Shown in pieces: positions 24,411 to 35,358 of a stretch of DNA of 64,000 bases. This DNA is from Camillea tinctor (Eukaryota; Ascomycota; Sordariomycetes; Xylariales; Xylariaceae). Numbering within the stretch: the first letter of the stretch is position 1; each line of letters opens with the position of its first letter. The position numbers were made by a program, and so were the translations under genes. The stretch spans positions 186,001-250,000 of the forward strand of contig MU394061.1 of the NCBI GenBank assembly GCA_022578605.1. The letters are read 5' to 3'. A model generated the notes under the pieces. That model made no database searches, was not told where the DNA came from, and saw only the letters and a list, made by a program, of their open reading frames with translations.

Positions 24411-25882
24411 ATGCCTTTATCTACAGTTAACAAGGCTTCTTGGGGCTACCTTCCCCCAGAGATCCGGATTATGATCTTAGAACTCCTAATACGGGATGGC
24501 TGTAGCGTAGCCGGCTTTGCTACAATATCACGAGAATGGCAGGCGATTGTCGAGCCGTCCAACTTTTCCAGGATCAAGCTAACACCGCAACGTCTTGCTG
24601 ACTTTGGTTCCATTATTCATCGCAATCGGTCGCTCGTAAAACACATATCGCTTCGCTTGAAACTCGAAGAATACAATTGTGTCCGATGCATACCTCGAAA
24701 CCCAATAGGGTGGGTCGTTAACCACAAGGACAATATGCTCATTTCTACCGTATTTGAGAAACTACTCTCGACTCTAAGCGCATGGGAGCCAAACGACGAC
24801 TTGACACTCAATATCACTGTTCACTCACCTATAGACTCGAATCCTTTGTTCGACAGTATAACGGCTCTTTCGGGCGGGCTATACGGCCGAAACCAACCCG
24901 TAGAACGGGATGATCATCAACATGGCTGGGATGCTGCCTACCAAGGTTTCGGTCTGGGTGATATAGCTTTCGAGGCGATTTTTGAAGACATAGCGCTCAG
25001 AAGACAGTTCATGAACGCCGAACAGGAAAACAAATGGTGGCAGCAACTACCAGCGGTTCCGGCAGTAACTCGTGTGATCTTATGTCAAGAGAACCGCCGA
25101 CAATGGAGGCCTACCACGCTTGCAAGAATGCTTCCCCACTTCCCTAGACTACAAGAAATCCATTACGAGCCTTGGTGGAAAAGTTACAGAGTTATTGATG
25201 AGCGTGCGGGTAAAGGTGAGCTCCAGTTTGATGTTTCTTGCTTATTCCGTTGTCACGTCGTTTTAATTATGTGCCTAAGGAGGTATCTAATAATTACTAT
25301 CCGCTAATACTCATCATCATCGTAGATTACCAGTCACTTGTCGAGTCGTTCGCTTCCATCGGTAGCTTACGGAAACTCGTACTCTTTGAGGACTTTAACT
25401 TCGAGTCCAAAGTTTACACAAACGAGCCTTTACAAAAGGCGAACCGCCTTGTCAGTTTGAAGACCGCCGAAGCCAGCCTGCAGCTTGAACACCTCTGGGC
25501 GTCGTTCATAGTAGATGCGAGCTTATTCTTCCCCTTTGCTGCTGCTGAGCCCTCCCGGACGTGGCCTAACCTCACCTCGCTTGCGCTTACGTCGCGGCTC
25601 CTCAAGCCCACAGAGAACCCGGCCAAGATCAACGAGATGCTCCAGGTAGCAGCAGAAGCGGCTATGAAGATGCCAAAACTTGAGACGATGGAGCTATGGT
25701 ACGTAGGAGAGGGTTTTGCGGGGCTTTTCGGATACCAGTCAAGGCCAAGGAGTAGGGAGCCTGCTGCTATCACCTGGGGAGGCACGTGGAAAGTCATTCT
25801 GGAGCCTTCCGTGATCAGGGCTTGGGAAGCGGTTGCATTAAAGCACGGCAACCGTAGATTTACCGTTTCAACAAACTGCTAG
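24411..25882 (+). CDS. F-box-type protein (DUF6546-like fungal family)
   Basis: Two exons, 24411-25215 and 25326-25882, join in phase (GGTAAAG|AT) to 453 residues; the 110-nt intron has donor GTGAG and acceptor CGTAG. Residues about 14-60 (LPPEIRIMILELLIRDGCS onward) form an F-box-like helix set of the kind found at the start of many fungal proteins with the conserved SREWQAIVEPSNFSRIKLT motif, often named DUF6546. Such proteins are presumed SCF ubiquitin-ligase adaptors, but the C-terminal part shows no known substrate-binding repeat. They are typically lineage-expanded accessory genes, which fits this gene-poor setting. The family assignment is from memory of the motif. Confidence 0.8.
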
Positions 25883-26690
25883 ATGATGAAATTCTCATCG
25901 ACTGTCACGATGACACCATCTACCCTTTGAGGCTTCTTAAGTCCGATACTTCAACTTGAGTGGTTACAGCTAATTCGGATGGTACCAAAGAATGGGTTGA
26001 TTGCCTAATATACATTTCATTCACCCTCTATCTCTCTCTCCCCTTCACACGCATACACAAAAGAAAAGAAAAACTCCAAGTATCTCGGTTGCAACTCGCT
26101 TGATGCTTTACTAGCAAAGTTTATCTATCGACTGCTCTGATATGAAATCCCCAGAAAAATTGTGAACGTTATGTGGGAAAGATTGGTCATATCGTTAAAC
26201 TTCAAATTGCTTTCCATTTTCACTAGCTATAGATCAAACTAAAATATAAATATTGTTTACTACTCATCTCGAGAGCCATGATATTTCCGTCTCATCTTCC
26301 ATTAAAGTTCTGTTATAAGAAGAGTTACCGGTTTTAGCTACTGGAGCGCATAAAAATATTATCTCTATACTTCCCATTCTTCCCTCCTTTGTTGGTAACA
26401 TCATGAATAATGGTAACAATAAAATCAACCACAACAGCAGAAAGATCCAGCCCTACCGCCGCCGCTGCTCCCGCTACCCCCTGCGCGCCGTTGCCCCTAT
26501 TGCTGCCGTCTGTGCTGTCCCTATTGTCAAAGCCCGCCTTAGCGCTGCCTCTAAGGTGGGTCTATTCCGTAAACACCTAACCTAGCAATTTCGAGCACTC
26601 TACAATAGGTAGACTGGACGTGCCGCCCGCAGGGCTGACTGACACTAGGTAGTCGCCCCTTAGTGTCATTGAAATATAACCCCTTATAAT
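25883..26690. other. Spacer with a short basic ORF
   Basis: The 3'UTR of the F-box gene is followed by AT-rich DNA. A GC-rich island at 26440-26580 lies within a 60-codon plus-strand frame (26403-26585, starting MNNGNNKINHNSRKI) whose product is Arg-rich in the middle and Ala/Val-rich later. It has a pyrimidine-rich leader but no family match; it may be chance. Confidence 0.3.
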
Positions 26691-28217
26691 TTAAGGTGCT
26701 TGACATCTTTTGTCATTCATTAGCCCTCCACCTCCCCATGTATAGCTGTACACGGCTTGCTTCACCGAGCTATCGCAAGGCGGGGATCGAGATTCAATTG
26801 CTGCCTCGGTGGTTTCTCTCTTGTCCTCTGCAGCTTCTAAAAGAGCATCTAGTGAGGACCGAATCTCGGCCAGTCGCTTATCCTTGCCCCAGTCCAGAAT
26901 ATTCCGGACATATCTGCGGAAGGTGATATAATCAGCCGGTTTCTGGAGCGAGAAACTGTCGATGTTCGCCATGTAGTATTTGAGCTCGTTATGCTTCCAC
27001 GAAATGTAAAGCCGCGCCTGTGTGCCGTTCATAGAGATACTGAATGCAGCACTATTAACGGGATGAACTCGGTCGCTCCGGCACTTCTCCAGCTGGCGGT
27101 TAAGGCGTTTGGCTATGTTAACACAGGATGCAGCAGCCCCAAGGCATTGATTGTCTGCGACCCACATGCTACCAGATCCGGACGGACCGTCTCCTTTGAA
27201 CTCAATAACGAAGAATGGGTAAAGCAAGTCCTGGGTGTTGGCTGCCATATCGGTCCCCATGGAGATCAGCTGAGCCTGCTGGTCAGGGAAGGCTCCCTGC
27301 CTGCTATATCCATAGAGCATATCCGGCACGGGCGTGCTGACTTTGAGCTTGGATCCGCTGTTAGGGACGGTGTTCCTACCCATGGGCTGTCTGTCACTGC
27401 GCTGTAGGCACTCTGTCATGCCGGGATAGGGGAAGATGTGGGTACTAAAATATTGTTCAACTTGAGGCTCGCCAGCTCCCATCCATTGAAATGCAGCTAA
27501 GTTAGGATCTTGCCTGACTTGGTCCGCCGACGGGCCAGGCGAACCACGGTCCCTTTGTATATAATTAACCAGATCAGCAACTTCTTCTGGGAATTCCTCA
27601 TATGGAGGACGCATGTATATGTCGTTTGCAGCCAAGTTCATCTCTCGGTAGAATGAATTCTCTACTAGGCTTTTCCCGGGAGCCCGGGAGAAGCCGGTGG
27701 CGCGACCGGAGGCATCTGATGGAACTATTGAAGTGCCACCTATGTTTGCTCCTGCCCAAGATCTAATAGACTTAGGCGTCTGGGGAATAGATGACATGTC
27801 AACATCCCGTGTAGATCCCATCTGAGGTGCTGATCTTGCGCGATGTCTGGGAAAAGGGTCACTAGTCAACTGACTTAAGCAGCTATCTGACCGACAGCGA
27901 GTATTTCGATCAGTTCCAACCGATTCGAGCCAATCGTAAATAAAACTGTCCCCTGAACTGAAGTGCGGATTAGGCTGGAAGGAATCTCTGAACTTCTTGA
28001 GAAAGGTGGCATGCGCAGGCTTTGGTTTCGGATGTTTCAGTGTCGACTCGCCATCATCTCCTGCGATAGTGTTAAGTAGCTGTTCTTTCAACGTGTCTGA
28101 TAATTTCGTTCGAGGGTGCCAGGACCCAGCCTTGCAAATTCCGCTATTCATGGTATAAATGCTCTCGAATTTCAGTTTGAAAGACGGGCGGGTGGACAGT
28201 AGTCTCAGGTTGGTCAA
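26691..28217 (-). CDS. DUF7924-like protein with a PD-(D/E)xK-type nuclease core
   Basis: One uninterrupted frame of 508 codons. The N-terminal ~220 residues are polar and probably disordered (KHPKPKPAHATFLKKF, RARSAPQMGS). The C-terminal half carries the pattern I associate with fungal DUF7924 proteins: VPDMLYGYS, then YPFFVIEFKGD, then AAFSISMNGTQARLYISW and FRRYVRNILDWG. The Asp in PDM and the Glu-x-Lys in IEFK fit the PD-(D/E)xK nuclease signature. The family's function is unknown; catalytic activity is inference. A second Met at residue 23 (28151) is an equally good start. It sits among accessory genes and repeat-rich DNA, where such proteins are common. Confidence 0.75.
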   Translation of the reverse strand: MTNLRLLSTRPSFKLKFESIYTMNSGICKAGSWHPRTKLSDTLKEQLLNTIAGDDGESTLKHPKPKPAHATFLKKFRDSFQPNPHFSSGDSFIYDWLESVGTDRNTRCRSDSCLSQLTSDPFPRHRARSAPQMGSTRDVDMSSIPQTPKSIRSWAGANIGGTSIVPSDASGRATGFSRAPGKSLVENSFYREMNLAANDIYMRPPYEEFPEEVADLVNYIQRDRGSPGPSADQVRQDPNLAAFQWMGAGEPQVEQYFSTHIFPYPGMTECLQRSDRQPMGRNTVPNSGSKLKVSTPVPDMLYGYSRQGAFPDQQAQLISMGTDMAANTQDLLYPFFVIEFKGDGPSGSGSMWVADNQCLGAAASCVNIAKRLNRQLEKCRSDRVHPVNSAAFSISMNGTQARLYISWKHNELKYYMANIDSFSLQKPADYITFRRYVRNILDWGKDKRLAEIRSSLDALLEAAEDKRETTEAAIESRSPPCDSSVKQAVYSYTWGGGGLMNDKRCQAP

Positions 28218-31200
28218 GAGAAGGACTTGTTAAGATGTTGGGGGTGTAGGCAGCTTGCAGGCGCTTGAAAAATTATCGGCTGCAAGCGGCCTATTATTGA
28301 TGAAATAGAATAATATTCTATAAAGTGTTACAGTACACAGCATAGATTCTTAATGTGTGTATGACTAAAGAAACAAACAACTACTTGCAGTTGGAATGAA
28401 TCAAGTTTGGTCATGTCTAACAGAACCGGAAGCCTCCGCCTTGGATGCCTGTGACACACGAAGAAAATTAGTTATGTACCATACCCATCCTAGGTACACA
28501 GGATACCTCCTATCAGTACTCCTCTATGCTATAAGAAGTATTCAATGGGAGAAACGAGAACGTTTAGGCAATAGTAATAAAGAATACGTAAAAGAGATCC
28601 AAGTTGCGAGTTGAGTTAGACCAAGTATTCTATAATACGACGAGGCACGCCTCCCCCCCTCATTATCTATATATTGAAATAGTGGGTGTCTGGACAGCCC
28701 TTTAACATCTAACTGCTAGGTAATTAGCTTAAAATATATCACGATAAAAGCAATAATATAAAGTAGGGGGAAAAGTAGATAGATGGTGTGCCTAGTAACG
28801 CTCCCAGAAATGGGGAAAAGAAGCTCCTTATATATCTTATTATGGAGCTTCGCCCCATAGTTTCTGGGAGCGCGCGCACTGACTACTCTAGTTCTTTATA
28901 TTATATTGGTGGCAGCTCCATATCTTTTCTCCCGCAATCTTTGCTCTCCTCGACTGCATTTGTATACCTCATTCTTTAAACACGTAAATGACTTAAGTCA
29001 GCATAAATTTATAAGAATACCAAGTTTACATACCACTGCGTGCAGAATTTCAGTGCTAAAATAAGTGTCAAGGGAGGGACTGCTAGGAACGGCCAGCCGG
29101 GGACATAACACTACAGGATGGAGACCCACCGTAAAAGAAGGTATAATGGGGGCGTAGTAGCCCCAACACTTAGAAGAGTTCTCTACAATGGTCATTCTTG
29201 ATCCAGGACTGTCTGAACTCTTACGATAGACATAATAAGGGGTTAATTAATCACAACGTTGATGTGGGGAGGGGGGCTAGGGCTACCAAATACAGTTATC
29301 TTAGACATTGCTCGTTATACCTGAAAACAACTCCTATCCTCACTAGAAAGTATGTACTAAGCACAATACCTCTGTAGCTATTATGTATCGAGCTGCATAA
29401 TAAGACATCATAGACAATATATTTTGTCAGGGGTTAGGAAGGAACAAAGAGAGATACTTGTATATATGTAACAGTGACATCCATAGTTGTAGTCAGTTCC
29501 TCGCACAACAACGTATTGATTACCTGAGCACTTGCTTGGTCCCTCGTGACATATTTCTATAGAGAAGAAGTTCTTATAGAAATTACTCACTACGAAGGTT
29601 TTAGGATTCTTTTATCATAAGAGTTCAATAGAGCTGAACTTTTTGAAAAAAAAAAAAAAAAAAAAAGTAGGATTTCCCATCGTTACCTATAAGACTGAGT
29701 GACGCATGGGAGATCTACGAGAGGGAAATATCACTTAAGTATTACTACGAAAATGATCAACTACTTCCACCGTCTGAAGACCGATCTTGGTTTAATCGAT
29801 CTGTGCGGTAAACCACTTATATTGATAGTCCGTTATCACAGTGTTAATATATAAGTTTCATCTGTCTACCACCATACAATAATATGTATGCCCATAGTGT
29901 ATTTTCCTCACAATGTTTATGGAGGTAATTAGAAACGCTGAATGTAACAGAGCATGGTGTAGGTTAACCATGATTAGGAATTATACGGATGTAAACTGGA
30001 CACTGATAATATGAAGACAACTGTCCTATTAATATAATCCACGTATGTTTTGGTCTACTAGCTACTACAACCATGAATTTCAAATTTCTATATTCCCATC
30101 TGCAGTTGGCAGTCGGTGTTGGTGCTTACTGCGGTAGTCTAGGTAGTATTCATACTCTACAAAATCTACCTATGTAGTAGGCAGCAACAGAATTAGCGTA
30201 TTAACCAGAACATGATCTTCAAAAGCTTTTTGATTTTAACGCTAGCAAGATTCGTGAATACAGCACACATATTAAGAACATGCCACGCCGGTTTCTACGT
30301 AGCTACTCTGATCATGCTCTTAAATCGAACATTTACGATGTTCTTGAATTATCAGGAAAACCTGTTCCTATATGGAACACAAAAGTTGGTTTCTATTACT
30401 AGTCGTAGTCAATATAGAACTCGTGATAAAAACTCTTTTTGTGCCAAGACGGACACCCGGCTAGATTTCACTTAAACGCCCAGAAGCCAACTGATCTTAA
30501 TGCCAGACATATTCTAGCTGAGGTCATTTGTGTGATATGAGAGAAAGACCTTTATTAGTCGAAAAGACGGATGAGAAAACTTTTCATCAATTACCTCGCC
30601 AAGATGTTAGCGGACGTTATGCGGCGGACTGGAGACCTAAAAATGGGAGTTGAGTATGATCCCGGAAAGAATGATATTAACCAACGTTGTAACGTAAGAT
30701 CGTGGCCGTTTTCAAAATACTAGTTATCCTGCTGCCTGCCAACCCAGAGGTGGAATAATAAACTAAACACCAGGGCTGAAAAATTGAGACGCGTTCGCAA
30801 TGGGCCATCCCATACTTAAAAGCAAAAGTTATTTCTATCTAAAGACCATATCGTCCTATCAACTCTTCCTAGACATTAGGAAATAAAAGGTTCAATCCTA
30901 CGGACTTGGTCTCCGTCCACTATAATATCTCGTTAGTCACCCAACGGGAAGCCCCCCACGAAGCGGGGGGATCCATCTCCATACAAATTTGCCCTGTTCA
31001 CATGTGAACCCGAGCGTTACAGCGAACTCCACCACTGTTTTTCATAAGTCCACACCAGCCCAACAAAGACCGAGACCTCAATGGGGGAAGCATTTCATAG
31101 TTAACTTTCCTCGGACTTTTACGAGACACCTGAAGTCTGGGGTTTTCCCTTTCGATTGGTTATAAGTAAAAAAGAAAAACTAACCCACCTCCCGGGAATT

Positions 31201-31250
31201 TGTGGTCAGAGTTTCTCAGCTTGGCGGGCGACATCGCTCTTGGCATTACG
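28218..31250. other. 3-kb AT-rich gene-free region
   Basis: No supported gene. It contains an imperfect hairpin (28799-28872), a 22-base A run near 29645-29666, a possible relic of a dispersed repeat near 29491-29560, and a short C6/G6 hairpin at 30951-30970. Composition suggests decayed repeats. Near 30.9 kb composition becomes GC-richer towards the siderophore-transporter promoter. Confidence 0.5.
28799..28872. repeat. Imperfect inverted repeat able to form a hairpin
   Basis: The left arm (28799-28827, CGCTCCCAGAAATGGGG then AAGCTCC) pairs with the right arm (28844-28872, GGAGCTT then CCCCATAGTTTCTGGGAGCG), with a 3-nt and a short internal mismatch and a 16-nt AT-rich loop. Arms are ~28 bp. 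It could be a MITE relic, a small-RNA precursor or a chance palindrome. Confidence 0.75.
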
Positions 31251-31251
31251 G

Positions 31252-31260
31252 ATCTGATAA
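31252..31260 (+). promoter_or_regulatory. ATCWGATAA iron-GATA-factor site 1
   Basis: ATCTGATAA is an exact match to the consensus bound by fungal iron-sensing GATA repressors (SreA/Sre/Urbs1). It lies about 525 bases upstream of the siderophore-transporter ATG. A CCAAT box (31265-31269) follows within five bases, and an inverted one (ATTGG) lies at 31291-31295; the CCAAT-binding complex with HapX is the partner regulator of iron genes. Binding is inferred. Confidence 0.6.
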
Positions 31261-31360
31261 AACCCCAATACGGGCCTGATGACCTCTCCCATTGGTCTCG
31301 CCTCGGCCCTATTTCCCAGGCTGGGGGCGCCTTCTCCGCGGTAGCGCCATCAGTTGCAGG

Positions 31361-31369
31361 ATCTGATAA
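31361..31369 (+). promoter_or_regulatory. ATCWGATAA iron-GATA-factor site 2
   Basis: A second exact ATCTGATAA on the same strand, about 416 bases upstream of the transporter ATG. Two perfect copies within 120 bases of the same promoter are much more than expected for a 9-mer, and match the role of the gene behind them. Confidence 0.6.
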
Positions 31370-31784
31370 GATTACGGACAGGATGTCACGTTCCCTGGGG
31401 GCGTTCCGGCTGCTGGTAAGGTTATGGCAGCTCGCGCGGCAGAGCTTTTACTACTTGCGGGAAGGCTTTCCCTCTAGTGATGCGAATCATCGGTATGTAC
31501 GGGCTTGTCGTTACAGGGTAGGTAGGTAAAAAGACCTGCAATACGACGTTTGGATTTTTTTGTTCGCGTGAGGCGACTTGATGCTGGTTAATCGATCGAC
31601 ATTCGATATGCAAAGCCCAGCAAGGGTTGCAGCTGTGTTTTGGAATACATTTATTATCCCACGCGTTGGGCGACTATATGTGTGCTGCTGATCCGGCTGC
31701 TTCCCATTCCTTCACCCTGATTTCTATCCATCTCCAAGCATATGTATGTGTAGTTGGCGTTGTATGGTTTAAACCAGAAACGCC

Positions 31785-33914
31785 ATGGCCGCTACATCTG
31801 ATCAAGCCGCGCCTGTTGCCCAGGAACCAGATTCTGAGAAGATCGCTGGGACCGGCAATGGGGTCCACGAAGTTGGCGACGACAATAAGGACGAGTCAGA
31901 TACCAGTTCTGAACACAAGCAGGATGGTGTCAAGCAGGTCGAGGCCATCACCACCGTGTGGTCGAAAGAGCTGATGATCGTTATGTTTATTCTGTACGTC
32001 ACCCCGCTGTGTTCTCCAGAAGGCCAAGTTCCAACTTCACGGTCTCCTATACCAATTGCTGACTTTCCTTATAGGTTGTATCTGGTTTCTTTCGTGGACA
32101 CTATGCTGCAGTCGGTCCAGCAGAATCTTATCCCCTATGTGACCTCGTCTTTCGGCCGGCACGGCCTCTTAGCGACGACGAGCATCGTTGCGACCATCAT
32201 TGGCGGTGTGTGCAATCTCACCATTGCGAAGGTCATCGATATCTGGGGGCGATGCGAGGGATTCATCGTCATGCTCACTCTCGTCGTTATCGGCATGATC
32301 ATGAAGGCAACCTGCGTCAACGTGGAGATGTAGTAAGTATCAGGAAGTTCAAGGAGACAGCATGTTGTGTCTGTCGCTGAACACCATCGCTGATTTCTTG
32401 TAGTGCAGCGGCGCACACTTTGTACTGGGTGGGTCACATCGGTATGCAGTATATCATCGACATCATCCTCGCCGACACGACTACGCTCAAGAACCGGTTG
32501 ATCCTTTTTGGTGTCAATGCGACCCCGACGATTGCCGTGACCTTCGCCGGTCCTAGGATTGCCGACCTCTTCTATTCCGAAGTTAACTTCCGGTGGGCCT
32601 TCGGCGCCTTCTCCATCATCTTGGTTTTCTTCTCCCTCCCCGTCGTCGTCATTTTCATCGTAAGCAAGCGCAAAGCTCTCAAAGCTGGGATGTTCCCTAA
32701 GCGCGTAAGCAACCGCACCGTGGTCCAATCTGCGAAATATTACTTTGTCCAGTTCGATGGTAAGTATAGCAAGATACTTCGAAAGCCCTCCACCGAATAC
32801 ACGTTGCTAATGCATACACTTGATATATAGTGGTTGGAATGTTCCTCACAGTCTTCGGATGGTCCTTGCTACTCCTGCCCTTCAGTCTGGTTACGTATGC
32901 GCCTAACGGTTGGAAGACTGGATACATCATTGCTTTGATTATTGTTGGGTTCTTCCTTCTGCTTGCTTTCCCTATCTGGGAGAGGTTCTACGCCCCTGTG
33001 CAGTATTTCCCTTTCAAGTTTCTTAAGGACCGTACTATCCTTGGCTCTTGCTTTCTCTATTGCTTCCTCTACATATCAATTTTGTAAGTTCCCGCCATAT
33101 TACCGCGAATATTTCCACTTGAAAAAGAGCAGTTTCCTAATGCATGGGATCTAGCTGTTGGAATGCATACTATGGGTCTTATTTGCAAGTTGTACACGGC
33201 CTAACTATCACCACTTCCGGTTACGTCCTGAACGTCCTTTCGCTCACCGCCGCCTTCCTGGGTCCTTTCATCGGATTGTGAGTCTTCACTCTAATTAAGC
33301 CGCTATTATAATCGTCATGAGTCGCTAACTTAGATACTTTCAGACTTGTCCGATACACAGGCGCTGTAAAATGGCCTGTTGTCGCTGGTATCCCCTTTGC
33401 AATCCTCGGTACCGCTCTCCTAATCCACTTCCGCCAGCCTTCGTCCCATGTAGGCTACCTCGTCATGTGCCAGGTATTGAATGGTATTTCAAGTGAGCTA
33501 TGGGCCCTTGGAGGTAAACTTGCGGTCATGGCATCGGTCGATCACCAGAATATTGCTGTCGTATTGGCACTTCACAGTCTTTTCGCATCTATCGGCGCTG
33601 CTATTGGATTCGCCATTGCAGGTGGAATATGGACCAACATCCTCCCGGCCAAACTGTACGAGTTCCTACCGGAGGACAGCAAGGACTTAGCGGGTAGTAT
33701 CTACGGCTCCCTGGTGATCCAGGAGTCATATCCGTTTGGAACCCCGATCCGCGACGCCATCGTTGCCGCTTATGCTGATGTACAACGCAAGATGGTTATT
33801 GCAGGCACAGCATTCCTGCCACTCTGCATTATTGCTATCTTCATGTGGAAGAATATTAACGTTCTGAAGTTAGAACAGGAGAAGGGCAAGCAGACCAAGG
33901 GTAACGTGTGGTAG
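31785..33914 (+). CDS. MFS siderophore-iron transporter (Sit1/MirB type)
   Basis: A plasma-membrane proton symporter that takes up ferric siderophores. Six exons, 31785-31993, 32075-32332, 32404-32759, 32831-33083, 33155-33277 and 33344-33914, all with GT-AG junctions, join in frame to 589 residues, the family's usual size. A polar acidic N-terminus of ~65 residues precedes multiple membrane helices. Family-typical features include the first-helix region LYLVSFVDTMLQSVQQNL, HTLYWVGHIGMQYIIDII with the conserved DIILAD, the loop RFYAPVQYFPFKFLKDRTI and the late segment QESYPFGTPIRDAI. Introns are 66-82 nt. Two ATCWGATAA sites upstream suggest repression when iron is plentiful. No siderophore synthetase lies in the window, so it may take up siderophores made elsewhere or by other organisms. 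Confidence 0.95.
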
Positions 33915-34869
33915 GCACCTAGCTTCTCAGCAAGAAAGGAGGGAGATGACATTGGGGTCATGTGCTTATGAGGTGGGGGTTTGGCCGGTTGTTCTACCCC
34001 TTTCATATTGTTACCACCATCTATATGGCGGCCATGACTTTAATTCCATGAGAGTTTATAAGTTAGGGATTTTACAAAAGCTCTATCCTGTACTGCATAT
34101 ATATATCAATACGCGCCATGCCTAGGAAAATTAATCATATCCATATTTTACATGATTTTTCTAAGTACATCTTTAGGAAGTCTCAAAAACAGTTGTATTT
34201 TCCAGTGAATTATCTTAGAATTGGTTAGCCCACTTCCTAGATCACTCTTACTTCCATTTTATATTAAGGTAATGCCTAAGAAGATTAGAATCTACGATGG
34301 AGCGAATCACCATGCTGTGCTTCCACTCTTCATCGTGGTAGCCCCCTTTTTTTCACTTGCAAAGGAAACGGATCGAGATTGGCACAATACACAAATGGAC
34401 GGTGCGTGATTTTTGAAGATAATTCTTGATTACTGCTTACTGTTCGAAAGTAAGCCCCCTCTGTTTTCCTATACTGCTGTGTTGATAATACACATACAGC
34501 AACTGCACTACTGGCTAAGCGTCTCACTGTTGGATATACTAGGTTAGCTCTTTAGGATCCGGGGTATGGTTCAGGATAAATTCATGGCTCAACCAAAAGA
34601 TTGTACTGTTAGGAATCGGAAAACGAAGATATGCATTTCACATCACGAACATAACATATAGTCAGAGTTGGTCGTTCATCCTTAGTAGATAATGAGGATG
34701 GGACTTTTCCGAGTATTATATTGCAACCAAACTCTCTGAACGAATTCCCTGTAAATTCTAGACACAGCGTCAAGCAGGACGACCGAAATAGCTTCCCATA
34801 AAGGCGTATAACGCACACATCCCATCTCTTCCACCTATCTCTCCTTTCCTCCCCCCTCAACCACCCACC
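33915..34869. other. Intergenic region between convergent genes
   Basis: Holds the 3' ends of the siderophore transporter (plus strand) and the small Cys-rich gene (minus strand). AT-rich, no supported gene. Confidence 0.5.
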
Positions 34870-35358
34870 CTATTCCAACCCCCCCTTTCCCTCCCCATGA
34901 AGCCGATCCCCCCATCTCGCCCTCCACCTCCGAGCCCTCTCCATACACTCCTCAAACTCGTCCAACCGCACCTCCAACCAGTTCCTGATAATGCTATTCC
35001 TCGGGCCACCGTGCTTCTCCTGCCACGCGCACATCTTGCGCACCCTCTCCTCGCGCTCGCACCACTCGGTTTTCACCGCGTCAGGCACGTCCGCGTGGTC
35101 GCGGATCTCCTTCTGCAGCGTGTCGAGCCGGGCCAGGATCTCCTTCTGCGGGGCGTCGAGCTGGGCTTCGCAGGTGGTGACGCAGTCGGCGCAGTAGGGA
35201 TGGCAGGAGTGGCTGGGGAAGAGGGGTGGGATGCCGTGGCCGTAGGGCGTGGCGCCGGTGTGTCTGGAGGGGTTAGTTTGAAGAGGAAGGGTAGGGGAGA
35301 GGAGAGGAGAGGGAGGAGGGGGGAGATAGGTGTGTTGGACTTACAGCCAGACGCGCAT
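34870..35358 (-). CDS. Small conserved-looking Cys-containing protein, unknown function
   Basis: Two exons: a 14-base first exon (35358-35345, MRVW plus two bases) and 35263-34870, separated by an 81-nt intron with donor GTAAGT and acceptor CTCCAG. They join in phase to 135 residues. The N-terminal part has a Cys cluster, CHPYCADCVTTC, which could bind a metal; next comes a Lys/Glu-rich amphipathic helix (LARLDTLQKEIRDHAD) and then a Trp/Arg-rich C-terminus (ERARRWRARWGD). High GC and strict frame preservation across the splice support coding. No family is recognised. Confidence 0.7.

Noticed and set aside
31200..31529. 109-codon frame upstream of the siderophore transporter
   Set aside because: Lies over the promoter module and has no family features; better explained as regulatory DNA.
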